Of a stretch of DNA of 64,000 nt, positions 49,630-63,100 are shown one piece after another (within the stretch, counting starts at the first letter, position 1; the number at the start of each line of letters is the position of its first letter). The stretch comes from Chamaea fasciata. Its lineage: Eukaryota; Chordata; Aves; Passeriformes; Sylviidae. Made by a program: the position numbers and the translations under genes. The DNA is taken from contig JARCOQ010000006.1 of NCBI GenBank assembly GCA_029207755.1, forward strand, positions 6,850,013 through 6,914,012, given 5' to 3'. The notes under the pieces are model-generated. The model saw only the letters and a program-made list of their open reading frames with translations, made no database searches and was not told where the DNA came from.

Positions 49630-50360
49630 ATTTTCCCATCCTGATATTTATTTTTCAAGTCTCATTGCAGTGAGGATTTTCATGAGATTTTGTTAAAGCA
49701 TCCCTGGATAAATTCCCAGTCTTGGATCTGACCTGGAGTTTGGGTAGACAGTACCCTCTAAGGGAGCTTCCACATCTTTGTTGAACTCTGGTACCCTAAG
49801 GAGTGCCAGATTTTAAGAAGAAAGATAGTGAAAATACATAGTGGTACCATTCTCAAAGATGTCTACTACAAAAAAAATATTTTTTACTGACCTGTATTTG
49901 TTTCCAGCTGTTTATATCAGCTGAAATTTCTCAAGCAGTGCAAATGCTGTGTGCTTAGCTTGCTGAAGAATGAATTGCAGATGCAGATTCTTGAAAGTGT
50001 ATTTAAAGTGAAATTTGGGCTTCCTGTCGTTGCTGAGTTACTGGGGTTTTTTTGTACATGTGTGTGGGGTTTTTGTGTTTAGTGTGGGTTTTTTGTTTGT
50101 TTTTTGTTCTTTTTTTTTTTTTTTTTAATAAATTGATCCATATATAATTTCCCTGGATTCATAACATCTTTTAGTACTCTGTTCTGTGAATGTATCAGAG
50201 GGGCCACTGTTTAATTATTACTTCTTATTTAATTTTCTGTAATTAAGTGTTAGACTTTCATAAGATACATAATCTCTAAACTGATGGAGTTGCATAGAAG
50301 GTTTTATGTGTTTTTTTTTTTTAATTACCCTTTGTTGTTAATCTATTGGCTTATATTGTG
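49630..50360. other. Intergenic, T-rich
   Basis: Includes a G/T-only stretch around 50040-50105 running into poly(T) at 50111-50126. No gene recognised. Confidence 0.5.
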
Positions 50361-50364
50361 GTGG

Positions 50365-50443
50365 ATTTGGCAGTTCTGGGTTAATTGTTGGAGTTGATGA
50401 TCTTAAAGATCTTTTCCAACATAAATTATTTTTTTGGTTCTAT
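50365..50443 (+). mobile_element. CR1-like 3' terminus
   Basis: Contains 'tctgggttaattgttggagt', 'tgatgatcttaaagatcttt' and 'tccaacataaattat', matching an older CR1 subtype whose tail normally reads TCCAACCTAAATGATTCTATG. Only the last ~80 bases survive. Confidence 0.7.
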
Positions 50444-50449
50444 CTACAG

Positions 50450-52060
50450 AAGTGACTTCCCGGCGTGAGCCTCTGAGCATCAGAGGGGTCAGGAGAGCCA
50501 GGTATGATGCAAACGTCATCTGTTTAGTCCTACAAAATTTGTGGTCTATGTATTATGGGGTTGGTCAAGGGGATTTTCCCCTCCTGGGAGAAATTCTGAC
50601 ATGTTTGGCTTGTATTAGGCTATTTTAATCCTGAAACCCTCCTTGCTGGTGACAAAATACTGACTAGGGGTCATGGCCAGGCTGTCCTAGAGGAGGTCTC
50701 TATCCCAGCTGAGTAGGGTTAGCAGGGAAAAGGGTTTCTCTTTTCAAATCTGACTTTTCCAGTCATCCAAAAAAGCATCCAAAGCCATTGGGGTTAGGTA
50801 GCACAAAGATCATTTTCTGAGCGGGTTTTTTGGGAAAAGATGTCAGCAGATATTGCATTGATTTACTAGGAACTTTATCAATTTGAGAAGAAGAAGAAAA
50901 CATTGTTCTTGGCTATCCTTTAGACTGAGAAAATGAACTGGGAGATAGAGAGTCCATAAAAATCAAGCAATTATAATTGTATGAATATGATTTTTTAGGT
51001 TCTCAGAGCTTATACTGGGAACTGAGCTGATACTGCAGCTTGTGATGGATATCTGGAAAACAAAATGTAGGAAATAGACTTGCTTTGAAAATGTGAGGTT
51101 AAACTTGTTGCTACCTCTCTCAGAGAGGGAATTCTGTAAACCAGTAGGTTGACATGTTTTTAAGTAATCAGAGTTCCAGTGTTTTCTGCTATATAGTGTA
51201 ATGTCACATAAGGCAAGAGAAAGAAAAGGAAGTTGGCCTATGATGGAATTGTTCTGGTGTTTTCTTCTACAACAGAATGGTAAATTGTTTGCTTTGGCTT
51301 TCTGGAAAATATCTGACCTTGATACTTCATATTCAATTTATGTAAACAATTACAAATGCATCTGAGCCAAATAGAAAAGGCTATTTCTTGAAAACCTGCA
51401 GGGAATTCACATGGGAATTTCCCACATGCTGCGGCAATCTTAAAAATACCTCCTTGTAGCCCCACAATATTAATGATTAACTCCGGAACTGTGAGTTTTT
51501 CCAGACTTCCAGTGCACTCAGTGATTTGTGTGTTCAGCTGCATGTATCGGGAGAGGTAGTAAAAAGGAGTCATTTACCACTTTTAGTAGCTTACATTCAA
51601 CAAACAATCTGTCACATTTTCCCCTTGAAATTCAGGGATTTTTGCAGATTGCTCGGCTGACAAATATCACAGGACGGGAAGTGTTTTGTGGCTAAGTTGT
51701 GTGCTGAGATGCTCTTGCAAGAATGAGCTGGAACCAACTTTGTTCTTCACAAATTACCCAAAGACAGAACTGCGTTGTTCAGGACACTCCACCCACACAT
51801 TGCAGCATGAACCTTCAGAGGATGTGCTCAACATCACTGAGACCTTGTTTCTTTACCTCTGACATTCAGTGTTAGTGTGAGCTCTGTGAATTGTTCCCCT
51901 TACATTAGATGAAGAGGGAGAAGTAGCAGAGGGCCCCTGGGGAGATGATTTCCCAGAGCAAGCAGGGATTTTGTTCGAGGCGATTCACATCACACAAAGT
52001 CTGTTCAGCCTGTGGCAAGGTGAGCAGTGGTGCTAGTGCAAGTGCAGGCTGGTGTAGGAA
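50450..52060. other. Intergenic, no gene recognised
   Basis: AT-rich, unique-looking sequence. The 111-codon minus-strand open frame at 51238-51573 has no recognisable domain. Confidence 0.45.
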
Positions 52061-52064
52061 TCTT

Positions 52065-52235
52065 TCCAAAGATTCCAGTACCTTAAGGGGGCTTATAAAA
52101 AGGAGGAGAGAGTATTCATACAGGCAGCAACAGGACAAGGGGCAATGGTTTTAAACTGAAAAAGGGCAGATTTAAATCAGACTTCCGGAAGAAATTCTGT
52201 ACTCAGAGTTTAGCCATTATTCAGTTTGAGAAACT
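52065..52235 (+). mobile_element. CR1 LINE internal 3' fragment
   Basis: Contains 'gattccagtaccttaagggg', 'gcttataaaaaggaggagag', 'aacaggacaaggggcaatgg', 'ttttaaactgaaaaagggca', 'gatttaaatcagacttccgg' and 'aagaaattctgtactcagag'. This is the CR1 3' region just upstream of the usual terminus. The octamer end is missing. Confidence 0.9.
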
Positions 52236-52239
52236 GGAG

Positions 52240-53925
52240 CATGACTGTCACGAGTGCCAAGCCAATTCTCATCTTTCCTGGGCCACAATAAAACTAGTTT
52301 TGGAATTCCCCATGCACAAGCACATGTCCATTTTCAGGGAGTTCTTGATACCAATATCAATGCCTATATCTATATCTATACATTGTTGAGTTGTATATAT
52401 ATAATTTAATCCCTATCACTTACCTATCTATTTATCCATCAATCATCTCTTAATAGAATGGCTCCTCTGGATGCTTCTCAGGTCAATATTTGACCTTTTT
52501 TTTTCTCCTGGAGGGGCAGTCCCAGAACTCTAATGACACAACCAGACAAAATTCATAATCAGAACTTTGCTGCAGTGGATGTTGGGAATTTACCTGCCTG
52601 CAGTCAGAAACAATAAATACCACTACAATCTGGACAGGGAATCCAGGCAGCTGGAAGCAGATGGTAATAAAAAAATTACCAACTAAGGTAATTTAAATAA
52701 AATTACCAGGAACTAAGTCATGAGAAGTGACCTGGAAATTAGGCTTGAGTACACCTGAAAGATTAAAAACTCAGAAACTCATGTAGGAAGAATAGACACC
52801 AAATCTTTAAAATCAGGATGTTTCAAAACCCCCTCACATTTAACAAAGGATGGGATTTCATTTTTCAACTAAACATGTCCTGGATGTGGTTGTTGTTCTC
52901 AAGATAAAGGTTGGTTATCATTTTTTTGGGATAGGATCAAGGTTCAGCCTGTACTAGGGCACATGTGGTCAGGACATCTTGCCTCTGAGGGCAGGAAGCA
53001 GATAACCAGCTGGTCAGTACAGTACATCTCTCTGTATCTGCTTGATTAATGCAGGATATAGATCTGCCACAGCTTTTGCCTTCAGATCTTGGAATTTCAG
53101 TTTACTTGTGCTTTCATCCTCAGAGAGCCCAATTTTCCTCCCAGATATGATTTATTTCACTCTTTTTTTTTTTCCCTTAAAAACGCCCAAAAACACCCCA
53201 ACAAAACCCAAACAAGCTTAGAAGTATCCAATTACTGGCACCAAACTCATGAACTTTTGCCCCATTCAGGGTTTTCCATTTCCCATTATGTTCACTTTGA
53301 CTGGAGCCACATGCTGTCCCCATTCCTAAGCTGGCCATTTCCTGCTGGAAAAGGCAGGGAGAGACTCTGCAATGACTGGGAAAGAAATAATAGCTGCATG
53401 CCTCTCTGTAACCTCTATGGATATTACGTTAATGTATGTGTTACTAGCATTTGTAAACCCCCTGAATTTTAAAAAGTAAGACTTGGAAACTCTTGTTTGC
53501 ATCTGGCACTCACTGTACCATGGAACTCCGGCTTATTGTTATGAAATTATCAAAGCTTCACCTTTCTGTCAGCTGCTATGAGAAGTCCATATCATATGGA
53601 GCCTGGCCTTTAGCAACTGGATTTTGTCATGCACCCTGCTACAGATCCATCTCCATATGTTTTATTTCAGTTGGGATAATTACAGATATAAATTAAAGTG
53701 TCTGCCCTCTTTTAAAGTTGTTGACTCCTTGTTCTCTCCAACATTTTCATAGCTGTTAGGCACTGTAGAAAATATTTCTTTGACTCGTTTAAGAACTTTT
53801 TATGATATAACTGCCTGAACTATAGGAAAGCCTCTAGGAAAAACTAAACACCTAATTTTACCCTATTTGTCCCCAGTGGTTCTTTCTGTTACACTTCTCT
53901 GTTCTGTCCCTTTCTACTTGCTTCC
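52240..53925. other. Intergenic, no gene recognised
   Basis: AT-rich; TATATC/TATA runs at 52365-52402 and an imperfect duplication of 'aattacca' segments at 52675-52708. No exon pair or RNA gene recognised. Confidence 0.45.
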
Positions 53926-53929
53926 CTCT

Positions 53930-54215
53930 AAATTGCAGGCTGTTGTACTGCCTTAAATCTCTCAGCCTATGGGAGTCTTTTCAGGCTGCTGAACATTGTA
54001 ATTAACCACTTTGGACTTTGCAGGTTTCACTGCATGTATGCTCTGCTGAAATTCAAGCCCAGGTATGGCAAAGAGAGTTCCAGATGAAGGCATACTGTTA
54101 ACAAACGTATAATGGCATTATTCATCCAACAATGTTCCTTGTTAATGACCCCGTTTTTTACTGTTGCATTGCAGCAGTCAAGCACACCTTTTCCCTATGC
54201 ATTTTGGCAAACAAC
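53930..54215 (-). mobile_element. Probable ancient CR1/L3-like fragment
   Basis: Short blocks match the reverse complement of an old CR1 group in order: 'ccttaaatctctcagcctat', then 'cgtataatggcattattc', then 'ttttttactgttgcattgca' with 'gcagtcaagc'. Between them the match is poor, so the call is tentative. Confidence 0.4.
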
Positions 54216-54589
54216 AGGCATTAACTTTAAAACTCAAGGCCCTTGAGCTTTTAAGGTTGAGCATCCATTTTATGAGCACCATACCAGTTACATGACTGTG
54301 CGTCTCCTAAGGACTGAGGAATCCCCAATTCACCTTTTAAATTTGTGAGCTGTTCCTGTTATTCTGGGGAGGGACTCTTGGCTAACACAGCTGGGGTGGC
54401 CTTGCTCTTCCTCCTGGTGGCAGTGGGTGAAGGTGAATTGAGCTTCATCATGTGCCACTGACCTGGACCTGAGGTTTGCATGGTGCTGAGGAGATCCTGT
54501 GCTACAGAGCAACCAGTCTGACACCTTTGTGCACCCCAGACCTGTGCTTTGTGTGGCGATGGGGCCTGTGGATGGTACACTGCACACTT

Positions 54590-54620
54590 GGGTAGGGAGA
54601 TGGGTTCAGGGGGAGATGGG
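54590..54620 (+). other. Canonical G-quadruplex motif (five G-runs)
   Basis: G-runs of 3, 3, 3, 5 and 3 are separated by loops TA, AGAT, TTCA and AGAT. Any four satisfy the G3+N1-7 rule on the + strand. Confidence 0.75.
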
Positions 54621-54624
54621 AGAT

Positions 54625-57600
54625 GCTCTGCTGCCATGGCTAAACTGGGCTTTGTTGACACAGCAAGAAATCATGAGCTGAGACTGGTTGTGCCACAGCA
54701 CCATCTGCAAAAATATGCTGTATTACAGAGGGACTACAGCAGAATTAGGCAAAGGTGTTGCAAACTGTGATAAAGTACACACTGTACTCTGGGAAGGAAT
54801 CTAGCAATTCTTGCTGAAGGACTCCTGAAATGTTCCACCCAGCCAATGGTTGTGATAAAAACAGGCAGATAAGACACTGGTATGTCCTGGAGGTGGCTCG
54901 AATATGCATTTGAGAACAAAAGAGTGGTGCTGTGCCTGTACATGAAACACAGGCTTGCTAGGACTTATTAAAGTGCTCTGTGTTTGCCTCTTTGTGGTTT
55001 GGTCAAGGCCATGATTCACCGAATGACTTGGGTTGGACAGCTCAGCCAAAGGCAGCCACAGAGATTTCAATTCTGACAACATTAGCTAAAGAGAAAACCT
55101 GAAATGATGCTGGCATTAGTCACAGAGAAATCTCTGGTGACATACAGCAAGTTCATATGAAATTACAGGGGATATGGAGTAATCAGCACAGATATGAGAA
55201 AGTGATCACCTAGGATAGGGAAACTACGAGCTGTAAACCCAAAACTTTGATGCGGAGTGCATATCCAGACCTGTATTAAAATTCTCCTCCATCCGTTTGT
55301 GTGCTGAAGGATGTCTTTTCCCTTGAACGAGTCTGGAGGGGCCATGCAATGCCTAAAAGTTCATGATCCGTAGCTGTCAGAAGAAGCTCTGACTTTTAAA
55401 TAAGCCAGCTGGTGATCAGATGCTGTGACTTGCTATTTATTTTGCAAATCATACTTGTGGACATGTTGCCTTAGCAAAGTCACTGATTGTGACAAATGTG
55501 TGTAACAAGTGCAGTCTTCTATTGATTCTCACATTCTATTTTCCGCTTTTGGTGGAAACAGATGGAATTCAATTTTCTCACAATTACTATTAGCCAAGAA
55601 TAACATCACTTAAATCGGTGCGGGGGAGGTGGAAAGTTGCAACTACAAAAACACACAGCCTGAAAAGCTGGATATTGAAATGTAACTAGCAAATAACCCT
55701 AACTGATGTTTTATCCAGGGCCCAATTCAAAAACACAATTAAGCATTTTCTGGACTCAAAGTTTTATGTCCCACTGATATGATACATGTCTGCTAAAAAA
55801 TGGATTATCCAGATTGTTCTTGTGGGTTAGTCTCACAGCATGACTGATGCTTAAAGTGTAAAGTCTCAAGACATGTTCTGCTAAAAATAAATGTAGGAAA
55901 AGGTTGTCTGTAGCTTATCCTAACCTAGGGATATGCAATCCTACGAAATTATTGCTTACCATGCAAAACATTAAAAGCAATTATTAAGAAATTAAAATAA
56001 TAGTCTGTCATTAGAAAAGAAGTCAATCATTAGGCACACAATAAACCATCTCCAGATATTCAGGCTGTTTCAGATCAAAATGCTGTGAATTTAGAAAGGG
56101 TGCACTGCATAGCTAATGCATGAGTACAAGGAAAAAAATCCTACATTTTGTGAATTGGTAAATGGTGAATTGAGGATTTAAGGTTAAGAAATACCATAAT
56201 TAAAGATTATTTTTTAAATCACAGCTTTACACTGATTCTTTTGCATCATGCTGAACTCTTAGCTGATGTGATCAAAGGTATTTTAGTCCCATTATTAAGT
56301 ATTGCCTCTGGCTTTGTTTAGTAACTAATATGGGATTATTAGTTTCATCCTGGAGTTCCTTCAGTCCTTCTCACTTTTACAGGATCTTAGCAATTCCCCT
56401 AAACTACTACATTTCTGTTCATAAAGGCCTTATAAAGAGGCATTAATAGACCTATCATACAGGTGCTGAGTAGAGCCAGACACCTCTTTGCCAAAAAGGC
56501 ACCAGGATAAGATGATTATGATGTTCTATTTCAGAGACTTTAGTATTTCATAGTTCTTCATGCGTTCATAGCAAAGATAAGTGGAAATCATCGAGCTGAT
56601 GTCTGTAGTAAGGCGTCTGAAAAAATGAGATACCTGCCAGTGCTCACCCAGGTAAGGCTTGTCCTGCCATACTGTGAAACTTGGGGCCATAAGCCATGTC
56701 TGAGGGCTGCTGACAATATCTAGCCCTGGAAGCCTGAGTAACTCCAGTTCTGTGCCTACATACTAGAAGTGGAGTTACACTTGCACAGCTTTTTGGGCGT
56801 TGTACTTTTACACCATAACAAGTTCACTGAAATTCTGTGAGTTGAAGGGGCTGTTTTGGCCAATTTCGGCACATATTCATAAAAGCAGCAAATTGCCTCT
56901 TCTACATCTGAAATGATGCCCTGGAAACATTGGGATGAGACAGAATATTTCATTTTGCCTTTTCACATGGCCAAACCAATATTTTTCCTTAGGAAACATC
57001 AGAGGAACTTTTGATGAAAGTTTTTCACCAGAGATGTCAAGGCAAAAATCCCCCCAAACCCTACAATTTTTTTGATTGAATCTATATATCTGTGAATTTT
57101 TAGATGCTAATCAAGCTACCTCTGCAAGGAAGCCGTGTCTTGCTCACACCCCAAATGGGGAAAAAATGTAAATCTATACTCCTTTGTGCAGCATTTACTG
57201 TTTCTAGAGGCACTCAGCTGGTGCAAGTGATTCCTCTTTGAAACTGGGCAAGGAAAGCGTGAGTGCTGTGGCTACTCAAAACCCACAGGTACCTCCAGGA
57301 TGGGTTTGTCATGGGGCAGGAAGGCAGGGAGGCTGGTGTGACAGACCCTGGGTCCCCATCCGTGCTGGGCAGGGGCTGCCTTTGGCTGGGGACACAGAGC
57401 ACTTGGAGAGGGGTGAGTCAGGCTGTCCACACCTGACCACCACGGCCATTCCATCCTCCAGGACAGCACTGGCTGCATCCCTGGCTCCCAGCTGGCATGG
57501 TCTGATTTCTCACCCCTTTGCATGGCTGCTTGCACCAGCACAAGGTGGCTGCCCTGGGGATGGGCTGCTGTGGCCACCAAAGTTGACATGTGTGGGGTGA

Positions 57601-57880
57601 CACTTCAGCCTTCCTGCACCCCCTTTGCCCCAGCAGTGCTTGTGGTGACAAGTTTCCTGTCCTGCAGCGACAGAGACGAGTTGAAAGGCTGTAGCTTAAG
57701 CTGAGATTGTATTTTTGCTCTCCCCACTGTTTTCTGTCGCTTGATTGTTTCCTAAGAAATTACTTTGTGGACTTAAATTTCTGCATGTGATACATATTTA
57801 AATAACTTTCCAGTGCCCTTGTTTAATTCACAGTTCTGAATATTCACTGAAAACAAATTATGAAACACACTGGTGTCTGG
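54625..57880. other. Intergenic, no gene recognised
   Basis: AT-rich until about 57.2 kb, then G+C-richer to 57.7 kb. A possible minus-strand CR1 remnant lies at 55013-55055 ('gattcaccgaatgacttggg'). A weak exon-like pair occurs at 56535-56651 with stops in all frames. Several stretches (55380-55620, 55900-56300) look unique and could be conserved non-coding DNA. Confidence 0.4.
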
Positions 57881-57881
57881 A

Positions 57882-58187
<306 letters not shown>

Positions 58188-58189
58188 AC

Positions 58190-60015
58190 TTGTAGCTTCC
58201 AGTTCTAACCTCCTTATTGGAAGAAACAAATAAAGGACAAAAGAATTTGAACAGTTCTTACTGGGATGGTATTTCTAAGCAGAGAGGTAACAGGCTGTAT
58301 GTACACAAGACCTGCAAGAATGGAGATGTTAAAACAATCACAAACCTTACAAAGGAGACAGAAACATAACTCTTTTACTGCTCTTGGCATTGGTTAAATC
58401 TACAGAGGAAATTGAAGATTTTTATGATTCTATTAAAATTATTGTTCAACACAGTCAAAGGGATGATGGAAAAACATAAAGGGCAGTGTCTCATACGTTG
58501 ATGTTAACCTGACAATATCATTTATATTGAAATTTGACTTGACTTTCAAGCACCATTTTAAAGGTTATTGCATGTGAAACTGAATTAAACCACACAGATG
58601 AAGTTTGCCCTTTTGTAATTTAAAAGAAGAACTATATTTTTCTTTCTTTAAGTCCATTCTCAAAAAAGAAAAAAATCCAGGATTTTGCTTCACCTCCTTC
58701 CCACCAGCACAATCACTAGTTTGTTAGGGGTGGAGAAAAACAAAAGCAGGTGAAAAAGGCATCCCCCAAGGGCAGGCTCTGATGCCAGAACTGGCTTATG
58801 CCAAAGTGCACATTAACAAGGCAGTTTCACCTTTACACCAGAGTGCCTGAAACTAGATATTCCTCCACTTGCTAGTTCCTAAGTCTTGTGTTTCCATCCC
58901 TGTTTTTATTAGTTTTGGGCTGATGAAATCCTTTCCCATGCCGTCCCAACATATTCCTCTTAGACTGCTCTAGTTATTTGAAGCACAGTACCTCGTTTAG
59001 CTAAGCTGGCCTGCTACCTACATATGAGCTGGATCAAATAGCCCTGCTTCAGTTACCTCTTTAACTTTTCCAGGAATTCTGTTGAAAACTAACATCCATC
59101 TCCCCAAGGGGTGTGTAGTGCACAGTCTCTGCAAGCCTATGGAATTTTGGTAAATAGTTTGGAAACTCCAGGATTTGCGTGGAAACACTCTTGATCAAGT
59201 GGGACCCCAGGGGAAAAAAAAAAAAAAATCCCTGTCATCCTCATCCTCAGATGACCCCAGCAAATGCAACTTTTTGATGAGGCAAGCGAGTTCAACAGAA
59301 ACCATCAGGCGTTTCTGAGAATTTCACCAGTGCACTCCTGCCAACTCTACCACTCTGGGCATGGATGTAGCAGCTTTGCAGGCAGCTGGAAAGCACAGAC
59401 AAATGGTCACTGTGCAGCAGCACGGAGCCAGCCGCAACTCTGCCCAGCAGCCGGGCACGCCAGCGACCTTAAACTGTGAATATTGGCATGTTTGTGCCTG
59501 CTGTCACTAACAGGGAGGCAGGAACTTGTCAAGCAAACAGGATCTCTGACTCCAGCTTCAACACAATGCAAAGATGGGACGGCGATAAATACGGGGATTT
59601 ACGGTCTCTACAACCTGAATGTTTAAATGGAACAGGGAGGAGCTGTCGGGAGTTGTCATTATGAAGAATGATTTTTATTAGACTGGGAATGGATTTTCCT
59701 AGCTGAGGTGTTCGGCACAAGTGGAGGGAAGATTTGGAAGTGGGAAAGAGTTTCTCAGAGGTTTATTTTAGTGGCTTTACCTATGTAAACCATTTTGCAA
59801 GGAACAGGCTCTGTTTTGGGAAGAAAAAGAGAGGCAGGGAACATAGCCAGGAAAAGGTTATAAGAATGAGGTTGAAATCTTCTTTTGCCCCTAAATATGC
59901 CCCCCATAATTCAAATTGTTTATGAGAATATATTTTTTTGTGAAAATTTGTGATATATATTTGAAAATTGGGAGATGCATTAATGGAGATATATTTGTGT
60001 ATTGCTACTGGGACT
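58190..60015. other. Intergenic, no gene recognised
   Basis: AT-rich with an A-run at 59214-59227. The 59250-59480 stretch is G+C-richer and open for 71 codons on the + strand, but shows no recognised motif. Confidence 0.45.
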
Positions 60016-60022
60016 TAGATTT

Positions 60023-60099
60023 GTGTTCCTGCCCGTGGCAGCAAGGGTGGAACTAGATGACATTTGAGGTTCCTTCCAACCCAAACTGTTCTATGATTC
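60023..60099 (+). mobile_element. CR1 LINE 3' end (short)
   Basis: Contains 'tcctgcccgtggcagcaagg', 'ggaactagatgacatttgag' and 'caacccaaactgttctatga'. A + strand CR1 terminus of about 80 bases. Confidence 0.92.
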
Positions 60100-60104
60100 C
60101 AAAT

Positions 60105-63100
60105 GTGAAAAGAAATAGGGACAGATTAAATGTATTAAATAGTATACTTCCAGGCTCAAATAACCAGGTTGCCATTGCGTATTTTTTTAATTTCAAGTGA
60201 GTATAAATTCATCTATCTCTGTTCATCTAAAAATTTTTGTGCAGTGGACAGTCCTGTCTCCACTCCCTCAAAAAGTCGTGCTTCCTGTAATTCCAAAAGT
60301 AAACAAGTTCAGAGGACATGAATGGCAGCAAGCATTGTAAACAGGATTTCTCATGTTAAATGTACCCATGTTCTGCTATACTTAGAAGTGGAAGTCAAGC
60401 CAGTGTTTGGTGTAGCAAATCTCCTGCAACCAAGAAGGAAGCAGAAAAATAATCAACATATGGGTCGGTCTGCAGAGGAAATCCGAGATGCAGTTTCACA
60501 ATGCATTAAGTCCATAACAATATTGGTTCAAAAGTTCCCTTTCTGCCTGACCTTGACCTTTTGGGAAGGGTTGGAAAGAGGAAAGGGTGTGAGAAAAGGG
60601 TGTTTTAAAACCAGATAGTTCAGTAAACTGATTTGCCCTTATAAAAATGTGTGCTCATACAATTGGGGAGGTGATACAGAGAGGAAACAAGTCTGGGCAT
60701 GGAAAGATCTCCATGATAGAGCCATGTGGGCAGGGTTTGCTGCCAGAGCCAGACGGGTGTGGAAGTAAATACCAAGAGTAAAACAGGGAGATAGATATTG
60801 GCATGTTCTTTAATTTCTGATAAATCATGTTCAGTCAGAGTGGGTAGAGCCAGGGTTTCTGGACAGCCTCATTTCTGGAGAGATGGACTGATTATTTCAT
60901 GGTGAAACAGTTCTGGTGCCATCTCCACTTGCTCCTTTCCTGGTGAAGTTGCTGTGCAAGGACCATCTACCATGCTCATGTGTTCATGAGTTGGAGCTTG
61001 TAAAAAGGCAGAAGGATCAGGAGTAGGCGGCAGCAATTACCATGCAGTTCAAGTTTTACTAATTACTGTTATGGTCAAATCACGCTTTTCTATGCAATTT
61101 TTTATTGCCCTTGGTTGTGTGTTATTTGTTGTGTATTTTTTGTTAGACTTACTGCATAGAGCCCGGTGTTGACAGCTGCCCCCGGCATCCCTCGATGCTT
61201 CTGTGCAGGTGAGAATAATAACATTCAGCAACACTGACATCTTGTGGCTGATGAGAAATGGCTCCGACACGCCAGAATAGCCAAAACCACCTCTGCGTCG
61301 TGCGTTCATCATCCCCTGAAATATGGTGATGCTCAACGGGATGAATATCAGAAGTCTGGAAATCGGGAGGTTAAAAGGCAAAAAAAATTGTATAAAGGTG
61401 CTGATTTATTAGTTGGCTGAGCCGTGTGTGTGGATAATCCGGCTGCATGCTAATCCTTTGGGCTAATCTTCTCCACGTGAACGATTCCCTCCAGAAGACA
61501 GGGATAGAGCCTGGCATGTTTGACGCGACAAACGAAGCTGTCGCTCCCTGCAGATGATCCTCTTTGTGTTTACCTCCTCCACTGGGAAGCTGGGAGAGAG
61601 AATACCTCTGGAAAAGTCCCCAGGAGGGATCTTTCTCATTACCTATTGTTGCTGCCAGAAACAAGACCAGCAAAGCCAGGCTCTCAACCCCTGTCACTCA
61701 GCCAGTGGAGATTTTTTTTTGGGAAAAAGGATGGTAGGAAAGCCTGTTTGTATGAAAAGACATGTAGGAGAAAATTCTGCTTGGCTGGAAGGTTGCAAAT
61801 GCTTCTTCATGCTTAGAACAATAGTATACACAAGTGCCACATCTGTGTGCTTTTTGGACACTTCCAGACCTGTCTTAGGCCACTGAGAGCTGAAGATACC
61901 CAGTATAAAATGGCCTTACTCTTGGCATATGGGCAGAAGGAGAATATCCGGTTTAGACTCCCATGGATGGTGGAATGGTCAGATTTCTTTTTTTTGATCT
62001 AAAGAGAGATGTTTGTGACTCTGCAGCACGTGATGGTCAGCCTTGGACTTTTCAGTTGTAGCAGCTTCTTGGAATGCTTCATTGTTTGCCTGTGTTCCCA
62101 TTGCTAATGAACATCTGTATCCACTTTATCATCGGAACCCAGTGACGAAATTATTACTGAACACTAAATTAAGTGTTATGCAATGGTCTTTTGCAAGGAT
62201 CCAGAGAACTTTAATGCTTCCTTGAAGATGGTGGGTCTGGAATTGCATGCAGTAATGACCGTATGTTCTGCTTACAGCCTGTGCTCCTTGAAATTAAAGC
62301 AGTTGTCTGATTTGGGGCCCTTATTGCATAAAATCCTTTATGAAATCTGGGGGAAGAACCGTAAAATGGCACACATAGCTAGTGGTTGGGATTAATTTGA
62401 TTAGGAAAATATTATAAGTCCAAGACTGAAACTGATTCAAGCTTGGGGATCATATTTGCTAATTATATTGAGAAGTGGAAAATAACATCCGTTTCCTAAG
62501 GATTCTGAAATGAATTTTCTTTTCCCCCCATCCCATCCTTGCTCTTGTTTAGTACTACTTTGATTAACTTTACCTATGAAAACAAGCAATAGAAGTGAAT
62601 GATTTTGTAACTTGTAGGGTAGTGCTTGGCTGCACTACATTTTGTGCCTTGGCAGCTTTCACGTCAGTGTATTAAGTAACCTTAAATCACTGACATACAC
62701 AAATGCTGTAGTTTAGTATACAGTGTAAAAATTCCAGTTGAAAATGGTTGATACCATATATTGGTGAAAAAAACCACCCTTTTACCTGCTCTATTGACTA
62801 CACTTAATAATGCAAAAAATTATTCTTTTGATAGGAATAATCTGGAGAGAAATCTATTATTCAATGTAATTTAAAAGTGTGTGTAGCTTGCAAGAATCCC
62901 TCATTCATACTGATGTTTTCCTCTAAAAAAATCTTGTTGTGTTGTCTAACTGTACTAAAATCTATCACACTGAATCACAGATGTTTGTTTCAAACAATAA
63001 AAAGTGCTCAATTCAGCAGAAACTTGAGCAGTATGCTGAGTTAGCACATTTCAAAATTCCAGACAAATTCGTGTGAATTTTGTTTCTTTAGCCTATGACA

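Noticed and set aside
54024..54062. 39-nt segment bounded by tttgcag and gtatggca
   Set aside because: It lies within a probable old CR1 fragment and the donor is poor.
55013..55055. Possible CR1 minus-strand terminus ('gattcaccgaatgacttggg')
   Set aside because: Only about 25 bases resemble CR1; too short to call by eye.
56535..56651. 117-nt segment between ttctatttcag and a gtaaggct donor
   Set aside because: Stops in all three frames; a non-coding exon is possible, but the acceptor tract is short and nothing else supports it.
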